Counted from the first letter of the stretch, positions 1 to 6,476 are shown. The stretch is DNA of 12,892 nt from Treponema sp. (GCA_031278025.1 JAITLF010000029.1:1-12892); one strand, 5' to 3'. Numbers and translations are program-made. Notes: generated by a model from the letters alone, not told the origin.

Positions 1-735
1 GATGTGGCCGTGTTTACGGTGGAAGCCGCGGCGGAAAACCCCTATTGCGTCATTTTTGCTTCCCGGTATTACAACGCGGCCCGGCGTTATAACCAGGAGT
101 ATCCGGCGATTCCCGTCGGGGTTTTCCGGGGGCGTTCCCGGGAGCCGGGGGACAGCGGCACGGAAAGATTCGCGATATTCGGCACCGATCAGAAACTCGA
201 CCTTTACCGGGCGGGCCGCCTGGCCGCCCTGCTGGTTTCCGCCCCGCCGTCCCCGGAAGGAGACGCCTCCCCCGCGGAAGAGCGGCCGCCGGCCATTCTT
301 GTTTTTCAGGATGAGTATAATTCCGGCGATGATCTGCGGGACGCCTTTAAAAAGGGCCTTGAGGACGAGCAGAATTACGCGCTTCCCCGTTATTTGATTG
401 GGTCTTCCCAGTATCAGGGCGGGACGGACTGCGACGCCGCCGTGATTCACGGGGCGGCCCCGGACTTTTTTGAGCAATCCGGGGATATTCCGGGGATACT
501 TTTCTCCTGGTTCGATCCCGCCATAACTCCGCTTAAGATCAAGGCCGTTTTCGATGATTCTCCCCTTACCCTGGCCGCAGAACTGGTCCCCCTTACGGTC
601 AAAACGGATGATGACGGGGAAGACGAAAGAAAAGTTTTAGAAATACCTTCAGAAATTCAGATTTTAAGCCGAAGATTAGCGGAAAAGGGATTATTGAAAA
701 AGATGGAAAGGGCCGCCAAAGCGGAATTACCCTGA
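1..735 (+). CDS. 3' part of an unassigned protein, possibly with a periplasmic-binding-protein type 1 fold
   Basis: The reading frame is open from the first base to the TGA at 733-735, so the gene starts upstream of the window; 244 residues are visible. A stretch reading LYRAGRLAALL followed about 30 residues later by ILVFQDEYNSGDDLRDAF resembles the alternating strand-helix layout of BMP/LacI-like binding-protein domains, where an AG-x-x-AA helix precedes the second Rossmann-like lobe. That is a weak by-eye resemblance only. The C-terminal tail is highly charged (a DDDGEDERK run, then lysine-rich helices). No membrane segment or signal can be judged because the N-terminus is missing. The gene is followed by 133 bases before flaA, which has its own promoter, so it is probably not in the same transcription unit. 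Being real is likely; the function is unknown. Confidence 0.7.
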   Translation, partial: DVAVFTVEAAAENPYCVIFASRYYNAARRYNQEYPAIPVGVFRGRSREPGDSGTERFAIFGTDQKLDLYRAGRLAALLVSAPPSPEGDASPAEERPPAILVFQDEYNSGDDLRDAFKKGLEDEQNYALPRYLIGSSQYQGGTDCDAAVIHGAAPDFFEQSGDIPGILFSWFDPAITPLKIKAVFDDSPLTLAAELVPLTVKTDDDGEDERKVLEIPSEIQILSRRLAEKGLLKKMERAAKAELP

Positions 736-798
736 TTTCCGGCCCGAAATTTTTCAGGAAAGATCACAAACCGGTGAAAAGTCCTTATAAAAGAGGGT

Positions 799-827
799 TT
801 GACAAAGGCCGTATTAAGAAATATAAT
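799..827 (+). promoter_or_regulatory. Consensus sigma-70 promoter of the flaA operon
   Basis: TTGACA at 799-804 and TATAAT at 822-827 are both perfect consensus hexamers with the ideal 17-base spacing. Transcription would start near 833-836, leaving about a 35-base leader to the flaA start at 869. This fits abundant constitutive expression of a sheath protein and makes dependence on a flagellar sigma-28 unlikely for this unit. Confidence 0.88.
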
Positions 828-868
828 GTGATTGACCTCTTTTTAAGATGTATAGAAAGGAGCAGAAA

Positions 869-1633
869 ATGAAACAAGGCAGTTTCAAAGCTTTCTGGTT
901 GATACTGATGGCGGTTGTGGCAGCTTCCTTCGCTTTTGGCGATGAAAACACCACCCAGCTTGAATCCATAATTTTGGATTCTTTTGACGGTGATTCAGGG
1001 TATACCTGGAAGGTCCAGGGAAGTAAATTTGCCACCAATAACGAGGATGGGGAGTTCCCCAAGCTGACTTACGCGGCAACCTGGCCTACCCAGATCTTTG
1101 GGCAGAACGAAGATGGAAAAGAACTCAAGAGTCTGGGTGTTTGGGGAAAGTTTGATCGCCGGGGTTATAACTGGATCGATATCTATCCCACCGGCGGTAA
1201 TACCGACGAAGGTGGAGGAGGAGAGGACGCGGATAAACCCGCCGAGATTCCGATGCCGGGGCGTTCCCAAATAATAGATGTATGGGTGTGGGGTTCCAAT
1301 TTGAATTTCCAGTTGGAAGCTTATGTTCGGGATTACCGCGGGATAGTCCATATCCTCCCTATGGGATCCATCCACTATACCGGGTGGAAAAATATGAAGG
1401 TAAGCATCCCTAAAACCATTCCGCAATCCAAGCGTATTCTGCCCCGGCTTACGGGTCTGACCTTTGTCAAATTCCGCATTTGGACCGGACCGATGGAGCT
1501 GGTAAAAAATTTCTATATTTACTTCGATCAGTTAAAACTGCTGACGGATACTTTTGAAACTCATTATGATGGTGAAGAACTGGCGGATCCGAAAAAGATA
1601 CAGGAATTCTGGTCCGGCGGTGAGAATAATTAA
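869..1633 (+). CDS. flaA: FlaA-type flagellar filament outer-layer (sheath) protein, first copy
   Basis: The gene encodes 254 residues. FlaA proteins coat the FlaB core of spirochaete periplasmic flagella and are exported by Sec. The start at 869 is preferred over the in-frame ATG at 848 because AAAGGAG (856-862) sits six bases before it, and because the sequence then opens as a clean signal peptide: two lysines, a hydrophobic stretch FWLILMAVVAASFAF, and cleavage probably around residues 22-24. The mature part contains the FlaA-like pattern seen again in the next gene: a 'SQIIDVWVWGSNLNFQLEAYVRD' type beta segment (only its start quoted: SQIIDVWVWGSN), a GWKNMKVSIP segment, and a C-terminal 'YIYFDQLKLLTDTFE' segment. 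An Asp/Glu/Gly-rich loop lies near residues 108-120. The second flaA copy follows after 11 bases, so the two are almost certainly cotranscribed. The pair resembles the tandem FlaA genes of Treponema pallidum (TP0663/TP0664); which paralogue is which cannot be decided by eye. Confidence 0.88.
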   Translation: MKQGSFKAFWLILMAVVAASFAFGDENTTQLESIILDSFDGDSGYTWKVQGSKFATNNEDGEFPKLTYAATWPTQIFGQNEDGKELKSLGVWGKFDRRGYNWIDIYPTGGNTDEGGGGEDADKPAEIPMPGRSQIIDVWVWGSNLNFQLEAYVRDYRGIVHILPMGSIHYTGWKNMKVSIPKTIPQSKRILPRLTGLTFVKFRIWTGPMELVKNFYIYFDQLKLLTDTFETHYDGEELADPKKIQEFWSGGENN

Positions 1634-1644
1634 GGAGGCCATGG

Positions 1645-2367
1645 ATGAAACGGACTATTGTCGCAATTGCGCTGCTTGCCCTGGGCGCTTATATATACGC
1701 GCAGAACGCGGATGCCGGGGATCCCGATGCGGAAGCCATTGGAACCGAAGAAGCCCAGCAGGAATTAAAAGAGATATCGGTTGATAAATTTGAGCATGAA
1801 GGTTACTGGACCTCCTATATGTCCTCCGACAGCGGGTATGTTACCACCAGGCTCTTTGAGGGAGGGCCCAAGGGCAAGGAACCGATAGAGGACGAACAGG
1901 ACCAAAATATTCCGGACAGGTTTGTACTCGGTACCCGTGTTGATTTCCTGCACCGGGGCCACATGAGCGTTATTCTTCGGCCGAACCGCCCCATTCCTGT
2001 CGAGGGAATTACCAAGATCATTTCGGTTTGGGTTGCGGGCCGTAACTTTAACCATACTCTCACCGTTCTTATCGAGGATTTCTTCGGCAAGCCTTATGAA
2101 CTTTATATGGGCAATCTGAATTTCCAGGGCTGGAAACAACTGAAAGCCGCGGTGCCGCCCCAAACGGAAGACGGTACTTCCGGTATCGTTCAGAGAAACT
2201 ACCATTACAATACCCAGTTGGGCATCAAGATACGGGGTTTCCGTATTGACGTGGACCCCATGGAAGCCCTGGGCAGCTACTATGTTTACCTTGACGACCT
2301 TCGGGCGGTAAGCGATCTCTTTGCGGAGAACAACCGCGACGAAGACGACATGGACGATAACTGGTAG
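1645..2367 (+). CDS. flaA: FlaA-type flagellar filament outer-layer protein, second copy
   Basis: The gene encodes 240 residues. An excellent ribosome site, AAGGAGG (1632-1638), lies six bases before the ATG at 1645; another ATG at 1641 is out of frame. The signal peptide is MKRTIVAIALLALGAYIYA with probable cleavage before QNADAG, giving a periplasmic protein. The mature part repeats the plan of the first copy: a strand ending TKIISVWVAGRNFNHTL, then LNFQGWKQLKAAVP, then a YYVYLDDLRAVSDLF segment. These match ISVWVxGxN, GWKxxKxxxP and YYxDxLKxxxD in the neighbour, so the genes are divergent paralogues. The C-terminus is strongly acidic (NNRDEDDMDDNW). It is the last gene of the two-gene operon; a GC-rich hairpin follows 14 bases after the stop codon. 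Confidence 0.88.
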   Translation: MKRTIVAIALLALGAYIYAQNADAGDPDAEAIGTEEAQQELKEISVDKFEHEGYWTSYMSSDSGYVTTRLFEGGPKGKEPIEDEQDQNIPDRFVLGTRVDFLHRGHMSVILRPNRPIPVEGITKIISVWVAGRNFNHTLTVLIEDFFGKPYELYMGNLNFQGWKQLKAAVPPQTEDGTSGIVQRNYHYNTQLGIKIRGFRIDVDPMEALGSYYVYLDDLRAVSDLFAENNRDEDDMDDNW

Positions 2368-2376
2368 AACAGACAG

Positions 2377-2408
2377 AAAACCCGCGGGAGACCTTCGGTC
2401 CCCCGCGG
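2377..2408 (-). terminator. Intrinsic terminator for the minus-strand unit, possibly also ending the flaA unit
   Basis: CCGCGGG (2382-2388) then GACC (2390-2393) pairs with GGTC (2397-2400) and CCCGCGG (2402-2408), a stem of eleven pairs with one A-C mismatch and a three-base loop. Read on the minus strand the hairpin comes 20 bases after the stop of the 2429-3139 gene and is followed by TTTTCTGTCTGTT, a fair U-tract. On the plus strand the base run after it is poor in T, so termination of flaA there would rest on the hairpin itself. Confidence 0.7.
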
Positions 2409-2428
2409 TTACCCCCTAAGCGACCGTC

Positions 2429-3139
2429 TTAATTCCCGATAACATACACAAAGCTATTTCCGCGTTTACCCTTTCGTTTCAGCAGTTTCATCTTGTGCAG
2501 TACGTACAGTGTTTTGCGCGCGCTTACCGTGTCGATGTGCGTCTTTTCCGCCAAATCCCGGACGGTAAATTCCTCGCCCCTTTTGAACGGCGCAAAGCGG
2601 CGGTAGTCGCGCGGCTTTTCAAGGGGAATGGCCTCGTGCCAGGCAAGAAGTTCCCTGTCCCTGATGCTTGCGCCTTTGCGCCGCCAGGAACCCCTGCCGT
2701 CGGCGACGCGCTTTTCGGTGATGTCCACCAGGACAAGCTCGACGGACAGACCGGAAACCAGGGGGAGTTCCGGGGCGTAAAGCAGGCTGCTGAAGAGGTC
2801 CCAGACCGTGCCGGAGCGGGGACTTTTACGGCGGCGGACAAGCGAGCCCGCCTCGTCGTAAAGTTCAATGTACTTGGTCAGGATGATGGGGTGGATGATC
2901 CTTACCCTGGAATGGGCGGTAAAGGCGGGTATCTTCTTCTTTAGGGGGGCGAAACTCCCCGTCTGGACCTCGATAAGTTCCCCGTCCTTGCCGACGCCGT
3001 CACAGATAAAATCGCCTATTGCTTTTTCGGTAAGGTCATTGGACGCCGCATAGCGGAACTTGAGGGCGCGGTGGAGGCTGCTTTCCCGCTCAACGCCGAT
3101 GCCGGGCTTTTTCGCCCCGGGTCTTTCAGGCGCGGGCAA
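2429..3139 (-). CDS. Unassigned protein: PD-(D/E)XK-nuclease-like N-terminal part plus C-terminal winged helix
   Basis: The gene encodes 236 residues. The start is TTG at 3139, supported by GAGGAG (3150-3155 on the plus strand) ten bases upstream; no other good start exists before the conserved-looking part. Residues 18-30 form a helix with E19 (ESSLHRALKFRYA), followed by DFICDGV (43-49) and GELIEVQTGSF (53-63). This E-helix, D47, E57-x-Q59 layout resembles the PD-(D/E)XK nuclease core, with Gln in place of the usual Lys. The last 50 residues (FTVRDLAEKTHIDTVSARKT and what follows to the end) look like a winged helix-turn-helix ending in the basic wing KRKGKRG. The protein would therefore be a DNA-binding protein or nuclease-related factor in the cytoplasm, but this is inferred from motifs only. 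It overlaps the upstream minus-strand gene by 14 bases, so the two are likely translated together. I do not recognise a named family. Confidence 0.75.
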   Translation of the reverse strand: MPAPERPGAKKPGIGVERESSLHRALKFRYAASNDLTEKAIGDFICDGVGKDGELIEVQTGSFAPLKKKIPAFTAHSRVRIIHPIILTKYIELYDEAGSLVRRRKSPRSGTVWDLFSSLLYAPELPLVSGLSVELVLVDITEKRVADGRGSWRRKGASIRDRELLAWHEAIPLEKPRDYRRFAPFKRGEEFTVRDLAEKTHIDTVSARKTLYVLHKMKLLKRKGKRGNSFVYVIGN

Positions 3140-3371
3140 GGGGACGAAGCTCCTCGGCGCTCAGTAGTTCAAGGTAATGCAGGGTCTCGTTGCCCCCCCT
3201 GTTTTCGTTCACCTTGATCCGGTAAACCCGGAAGGCGATTATCCGGCTTGTGGGAAGGGGCAGGCCGAGTCGGCGGCCGTTGATGTCGACAATGCTGTTC
3301 AAGGGCAGCCTGCCGGGGATCTCCTGAACGTCTCCCTCGGGAAAAACGACAAAGTATTCGTCCGTGAACAT
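3126..3371 (-). CDS. Small conserved-looking protein of unknown function
   Basis: With the ATG at 3371 the product has 81 residues and begins MFTDEYFVVFPEGD. The frame stays open back to a TTG at 3473 (115 residues), but the extra 34 residues have biased, unlikely composition and no ribosome site; the ATG form has only a weak G-rich site, so the start is not settled. The protein alternates short predicted strands (EYFVVFP, IVDINGRRLGL, IIAFRVYRIKV, HYLELLS), suggesting a small beta-barrel-like domain without membrane segments. It overlaps the start of the PD-(D/E)XK-like gene by 14 bases and probably forms a two-gene unit with it. Coding is supported mainly by that overlap and by the well-formed C-terminal half. 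Confidence 0.55.
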   Translation of the reverse strand: MFTDEYFVVFPEGDVQEIPGRLPLNSIVDINGRRLGLPLPTSRIIAFRVYRIKVNENRGGNETLHYLELLSAEELRPLARA

Positions 3372-3496
3372 AGGGGAATCATACCCCGCCTGCCCCCTTA
3401 AGGCAACGGCCCGTTCCGCCGCGCCTTGCTCCGAAGAAAAACCACGAACTACGCAAACAAACACGAGCGGCAAGAACCATGCCGAACATATTTTTC

Positions 3497-3525
3497 TTGA
3501 CAGTACGCGATATATCCTGTATCCT
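3497..3525 (+). promoter_or_regulatory. Promoter of the cobamide operon
   Basis: TTGACA (3497-3502) is a perfect -35 box. TATCCT (3520-3525) is a fair -10 box at 17-base spacing. A start near 3531 or slightly earlier would place the cobalamin riboswitch at the very 5' end of the transcript. A second TATCCT at 3513-3518 is too close to the -35 to serve. Confidence 0.65.
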
Positions 3526-3724
3526 CATACTTGCCTGTTTCAGAGGAAGTCCGGTGTAAGTCCGGAGCTATCCCGTAACTGTAAGCGGCAATTTTCCGGC
3601 GCTACAGCCACTGACCGCCAGGTTGGGAAGGTTACCGGAAAAACCGGGTGTCTTAACGATTTATCACAACGATTTATCGGTCGCCGATTTATACGCCGTA
3701 AGCCAGGAGACTTTGACGGGTATG
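3526..3724 (+). promoter_or_regulatory. Cobalamin riboswitch (aptamer)
   Basis: The conserved blocks occur in the right order: GGTGTAAGTCC at 3553-3563, CCCGTAACTGTAA at 3572-3584, the B12-box core GCCACTG at 3607-3613, GGGAAGG near 3625, and GTAAGCCAGGAGAC at about 3698-3711. CATAC (3526-3530) and GTATG (3720-3724) can close the outer P1 helix. Cobalamin riboswitches normally bind adenosylcobalamin or a related cobamide and shut down uptake and salvage genes, which is what lies downstream. The peripheral arm between the B12 box and the 3' block is unusual: AACGATTTATC occurs at 3655-3665 and 3668-3678, and a near copy GCCGATTTATA at 3683-3693. Exact aptamer ends are estimates. Confidence 0.92.
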
Positions 3725-3752
3725 CCCGCGCATGGCGGGGGCAATTTTTTTT
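3723..3752 (+). terminator. Riboswitch-controlled intrinsic terminator (expression platform)
   Basis: TGCCCGC (3723-3729) pairs with GCGGG (3735-3739) and, after two bulged G, with CA (3742-3743), followed by eight T (3745-3752). An alternative hairpin, CGGG (3717-3720) with CCCG (3725-3728) and loop TATG, would use the 5' arm of the terminator and act as an anti-terminator. Closing P1 with bases 3720-3724 breaks that alternative, so ligand binding should favour termination. The sequence elements are seen directly; the switching logic is inferred. Confidence 0.75.
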
Positions 3753-3888
3753 CGGAGTCTCGACGCAAGGGTTCCGGAAGAGAGCTTGCGTGTTTCCAAC
3801 GGCATACCATACCGAAATGCGAAGGCTGGGTGCTGACCCGCCGTTCCTCTCCTTACGGTTTCTCCCGGTTCCCGGCATCGAGACTTTG
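3753..3888 (+). repeat. 136-base inverted-repeat element or structured leader of unknown type
   Basis: CGGAGTCTCGACGC (3753-3766) can pair with GCATCGAGACTTTG (3875-3888): 13 of 14 positions form Watson-Crick or G-U pairs over a 108-base separation. Smaller hairpins lie within: CGCAAG (3764-3769) with CTTGCG (3785-3790) is an alternative to the base of the long helix, and GGGT-GCTG-ACCC and CCGT...ACGG stems lie further in. It sits exactly between the riboswitch terminator's T-run and the first gene. It could be a small non-autonomous repeat (MITE-like or palindromic intergenic repeat) or a second RNA regulatory element. No target-site duplication is evident. No open frame across it looks like protein. 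Confidence 0.55.
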
Positions 3889-3949
3889 TGCGTATATTCC
3901 AACGAAGGGGTAAATGAACCGGCGTTTCCCTGTCCAAAAGGAAAGAAAC

Positions 3950-4489
3950 ATGAACAAGTACCTGTCCTATAGCTTTTTATACGATGACCCGGAGGATCTG
4001 CGCTGCGATTTTGAAATCGCCACGGATGAGGCCGCCAGCATGATTGGCTTTTTGCGGTCGTTAATTGACGACGAGGCGTTAAGGGAAGAGTTGTGCAAGT
4101 TAAACGAACTTATGTACCACATTAATCCCTGTCTGCGCACAAAAACGACGATAGTCGAGGAAGAACTGAGTTGGCTGCGGGATCGCGTCGAAGAAATACA
4201 GCGGGAAATACGGGAAAGTTTTGACTCCGCGGCCTCTCCCCGCAAAAACAAGCCGAGGTTTGTTATTCCCCAGGGGTCTCCCGCGGCCTCGTACAGCCAC
4301 ATTATCAGAAATAAATGCAAGGCCCTGGTCCGTCTTATGTACCGGCATAAGGAGCAGGGGCATAAAGTAGAGGATATACTTTTTGATTATGTTAATTTAT
4401 TTTCCGGGTATTTTTATTCCCTGGCGCTGAAACTGAACCATGACCAGGGAATAGCGGAAACGGAATTCATAAGCAGGGTATACTCGTGA
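3950..4489 (+). CDS. Divergent PduO-type corrinoid adenosyltransferase
   Basis: The gene encodes 179 residues. PduO-type enzymes transfer the adenosyl group of ATP to Co(I) of cobalamin or cobinamide. The start at 3950 has AAAAGGAA a few bases upstream; the in-frame ATG at 3914 adds 12 residues with no ribosome site and is directly preceded by a stop. Family matches by eye: EIATDEAASMIGFLRSLI (22-39) against the 'VDELNSxIG' helix with Asp26 kept; RFVIPQGSPAASYSHIIR (103-120) against 'FVLPGGxxAAxxLHxAR'; H117, R120, C123 and R128 in the place of the 'HxARxxCRRAER' helix; and YVNLFSGYFYSLAL (147-160) against 'YLNRLSDLLFVLAR'. The N-terminal TRTGDxGTT triphosphate-binding loop is absent, and the NRLSD motif has lost its Arg and Asp (L150, G153). 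It is the first gene after the riboswitch and overlaps btuF by four bases (GTGA). It may be an altered or regulatory adenosyltransferase. Confidence 0.75.
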   Translation: MNKYLSYSFLYDDPEDLRCDFEIATDEAASMIGFLRSLIDDEALREELCKLNELMYHINPCLRTKTTIVEEELSWLRDRVEEIQREIRESFDSAASPRKNKPRFVIPQGSPAASYSHIIRNKCKALVRLMYRHKEQGHKVEDILFDYVNLFSGYFYSLALKLNHDQGIAETEFISRVYS

Positions 4490-5418
4490 GGCCGGGGCGG
4501 ATTCCCTTCGCGGCAGTCTTTCCCGCGGCCGCTTTTCTTGCGGCGGTTTTTCTGGCCGGATGCGGGGGGGCCGCCGAAAAAAGCGCCGTTACCGACCGTG
4601 CGGGAAAAACGGTGGCCCTGCCGAAAGAGATAAACACCATTATCTCTACCGCGCCTTCCAACAGCGAAATTATCATCGGCCTGGGGCTGGGCGCCAGGAT
4701 CATAGCGGCGGACGAATTTTCCGCGGCGCTTGACGGCATAAATAAAGACATTACGCTTATCGACTTTTCCTATCCCGACGGGGAAACGATTATAACCCTT
4801 AACCCCGACATTATTATCGCCGCGGGCCACAACCAGACGGTTTCCGGGGACGATCCCTTCAGGCTTATGGGGGAGGCGGGAATCCCGGTGGTGTATATAC
4901 CTACAAGCGACAGTATCGAGGGCATTTACGCTGATATACGTTTTATCGCGGAACTGCTGCGGGTGCCGGAAAAGGGCGAGGCGCTTGTCGCCGGCATGAA
5001 GGCCGAAATTGACGCCATCGCCCAAAAAAGCGGAAGTATAACGGAAAGAAGATCGGTTTACATAGAGCTATCCCCCCCGCCTTACATCGTGTCTCTGGGG
5101 CGGCATACCTATTTACACGAAATGGCGGAAGTGATAGGCGCGGACAATATTTTTGCCGATCAGGACGGCTGGCTCTCCCCTTCCGCGGAGGCGGTCATTG
5201 ACCGGAATCCGGATGTCATTATCACCTTCCTTGATGATATAGATACTTTTACGGCGGATTTAAGGGGAAGACCCGGCTTTGGAGAGATCAGCGCGGTGCG
5301 GAATAACCGGATCTTTAAGCTCGACGCCAATTCCGCGTCCCGCCCTTCCCAACACATAATCCTCGCGTTAAAACAGATGGCCCACGCCGTATACCCGGAA
5401 ATATATGAAGCGCCCTGA
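4486..5418 (+). CDS. btuF: Corrinoid ABC importer, substrate-binding lipoprotein (BtuF-like)
   Basis: The gene encodes 310 residues starting at GTG 4486, which overlaps the preceding stop (GTGA). The N-terminus is a lipoprotein signal: MRPGR, a hydrophobic core, and lipobox FLAGC with the lipidated Cys26. The mature part has the helical-backbone class III binding-protein (cluster A-2, BtuF/FhuD) plan: TDRAGKTVALPKEINTIIST at 35-54, then a second beta region near residue 90 (TLIDFSYPDGETIITLNPDIII), a long linking helix around 140-175, and C-terminal ADNIFADQDGWLSPSAEAVI with NPDVIITFLDD. That motif order is usual for corrinoid and siderophore binders. Assignment to corrinoids rests on the riboswitch and the salvage genes; a siderophore or haem ligand cannot be excluded from sequence alone. 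It overlaps btuC by 14 bases. Confidence 0.85.
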   Translation: MRPGRIPFAAVFPAAAFLAAVFLAGCGGAAEKSAVTDRAGKTVALPKEINTIISTAPSNSEIIIGLGLGARIIAADEFSAALDGINKDITLIDFSYPDGETIITLNPDIIIAAGHNQTVSGDDPFRLMGEAGIPVVYIPTSDSIEGIYADIRFIAELLRVPEKGEALVAGMKAEIDAIAQKSGSITERRSVYIELSPPPYIVSLGRHTYLHEMAEVIGADNIFADQDGWLSPSAEAVIDRNPDVIITFLDDIDTFTADLRGRPGFGEISAVRNNRIFKLDANSASRPSQHIILALKQMAHAVYPEIYEAP

Positions 5419-6418
5419 AAAATTTTCCGTAGGAATACTGCTTGCGCTCGTTATCCTCTGCGCCGGATCTTCCCTGGGCAGCACCTCCATCGGTTTTATC
5501 GACACCCTTAACATCGTTTTCCACAAAATAGCAAACCTGCCGTTAAGGGCCGGGATGGATCCGAAGAACATCACCATAGTCTGGAACCTAAGGCTTCCCC
5601 GGGCGCTTCTGGCTTTTTTTACCGGCTGCGCCCTGTCCGTAAGCGGGACGGTGTTTCAGTCGACCCTGAAGAACCCCCTGGCTTCGCCCTATATCATCGG
5701 CGTATCCTCCGGCGCTTCCCTGGGGGCGGCGCTGGTTATTCTTACCGGGCTGCGCCTTCCCTTTGCGGGCGGCTTTACCCTGCCCTTCGCGGGATTCCTG
5801 TTCGGACTTGCGACGGTATTTTTCGTGCTGTTCTTTACGGCAAAAATCGACAAGAATTTTTCCAATAACACTATCATACTTTTTGGGATGGTTTTCTCTT
5901 TGTTCGTCAATGCCTTTCTTACCATCCTTGTTGTCCTGTTTCGGGAACAGCTCAGGAATCTGCTCTACTGGCAAATGGGCAGCTTTTCCCTTAAGGGCTG
6001 GGATTACGTAGTATTGCTGCTGCCCTTCCTTGCCCTGGGCAGCCTGGGAGTGGGAAGGCATACCAGGGAGATGGACATACTTACCTTTGGGGAAGAACAG
6101 GCAAAGTCGCTTGGCGTTGATTCGGAAAAACTGCGGATAAAGCTCCTCTTTAGTACGGCGATCCTCACCGGGGCCGCGGTTGCCCTGACCGGCGCAATCG
6201 GTTTTGTGGACCTGATCGCCCCGCACCTGGCCCGGAAAATTGTGGGGGCGCGGCACAGATACGCGCTTCCCATGGCGGCTATCCTGGGCGGTTCCCTGCT
6301 TGTGGTAACGGACCTTATCGCGAGGACGATCGTGTCGCCGGCGGAACTGCCGGTGGGCGCGGTTACCGCCATTCTGGGGGCGCCGTTCTTCGCCTGGGTG
6401 TATTTCAGGAAGAGATGA
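5405..6418 (+). CDS. btuC: Corrinoid ABC importer, membrane permease (BtuC/FecCD family)
   Basis: The gene encodes 337 residues, the usual size of FecCD-family permeases, which have about ten membrane helices. The ATG at 5405 lies inside the end of btuF, with GGAA a few bases upstream. Family motifs are clear: NLRLPRALLAFFTGCALSVSG near 59-79, the following FQSTLKNPLASPYIIGVSSG type segment, LLYWQMGSFSLKGW in the middle, the cytoplasmic coupling region GFVDLIAPHLARKIVGARH (the L-loop that docks on BtuD), and the C-terminal LPVGAVTAILGAPFFAWV. The product works as a dimer in the inner membrane with two BtuD subunits. The gap to btuD is 58 bases and contains an inverted repeat. Confidence 0.92.
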   Translation: MKRPEKFSVGILLALVILCAGSSLGSTSIGFIDTLNIVFHKIANLPLRAGMDPKNITIVWNLRLPRALLAFFTGCALSVSGTVFQSTLKNPLASPYIIGVSSGASLGAALVILTGLRLPFAGGFTLPFAGFLFGLATVFFVLFFTAKIDKNFSNNTIILFGMVFSLFVNAFLTILVVLFREQLRNLLYWQMGSFSLKGWDYVVLLLPFLALGSLGVGRHTREMDILTFGEEQAKSLGVDSEKLRIKLLFSTAILTGAAVALTGAIGFVDLIAPHLARKIVGARHRYALPMAAILGGSLLVVTDLIARTIVSPAELPVGAVTAILGAPFFAWVYFRKR

Positions 6419-6421
6419 GGC

Positions 6422-6455
6422 AACTATTCAGTAATAACGCTGCGACTGAATAGTT
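6422..6455 (+). repeat. Perfect 11-base inverted repeat between btuC and btuD
   Basis: AACTATTCAGT (6422-6432) and ACTGAATAGTT (6445-6455) are exact inverted copies around a 12-base loop. It begins four bases after the btuC stop and ends eight bases before the btuD ribosome site AGGAGG (6464-6469). The arms are AT-rich in an otherwise GC-rich operon and no T-run follows, so it is not a classical terminator. It may be an mRNA-processing or stabilising hairpin that sets permease versus ATPase levels, or a protein-binding site. Confidence 0.75.
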
Positions 6456-6476
6456 ACGGGATGAGGAGGCGAAACG

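Noticed and set aside
848..868. ATG 848 as start of the first flaA
   Set aside because: It would place the ribosome site AAAGGAG inside the coding region and spoil the signal-peptide start; 869 fits both.
3364..3972. 202-residue plus-strand open frame across the riboswitch, with minus-strand frames opposite it
   Set aside because: It runs through the promoter, aptamer and terminator, has no ribosome site and no protein-like pattern.
4414..5025. 203-residue minus-strand frame opposite btuF
   Set aside because: It lies antisense to a clear lipoprotein gene, with no ribosome site or recognisable motif.
5588..6256. 222-residue minus-strand frame opposite btuC
   Set aside because: Its composition (Lys/Gln/Gly-rich, no domains) is typical of an antisense shadow of a membrane-protein gene.
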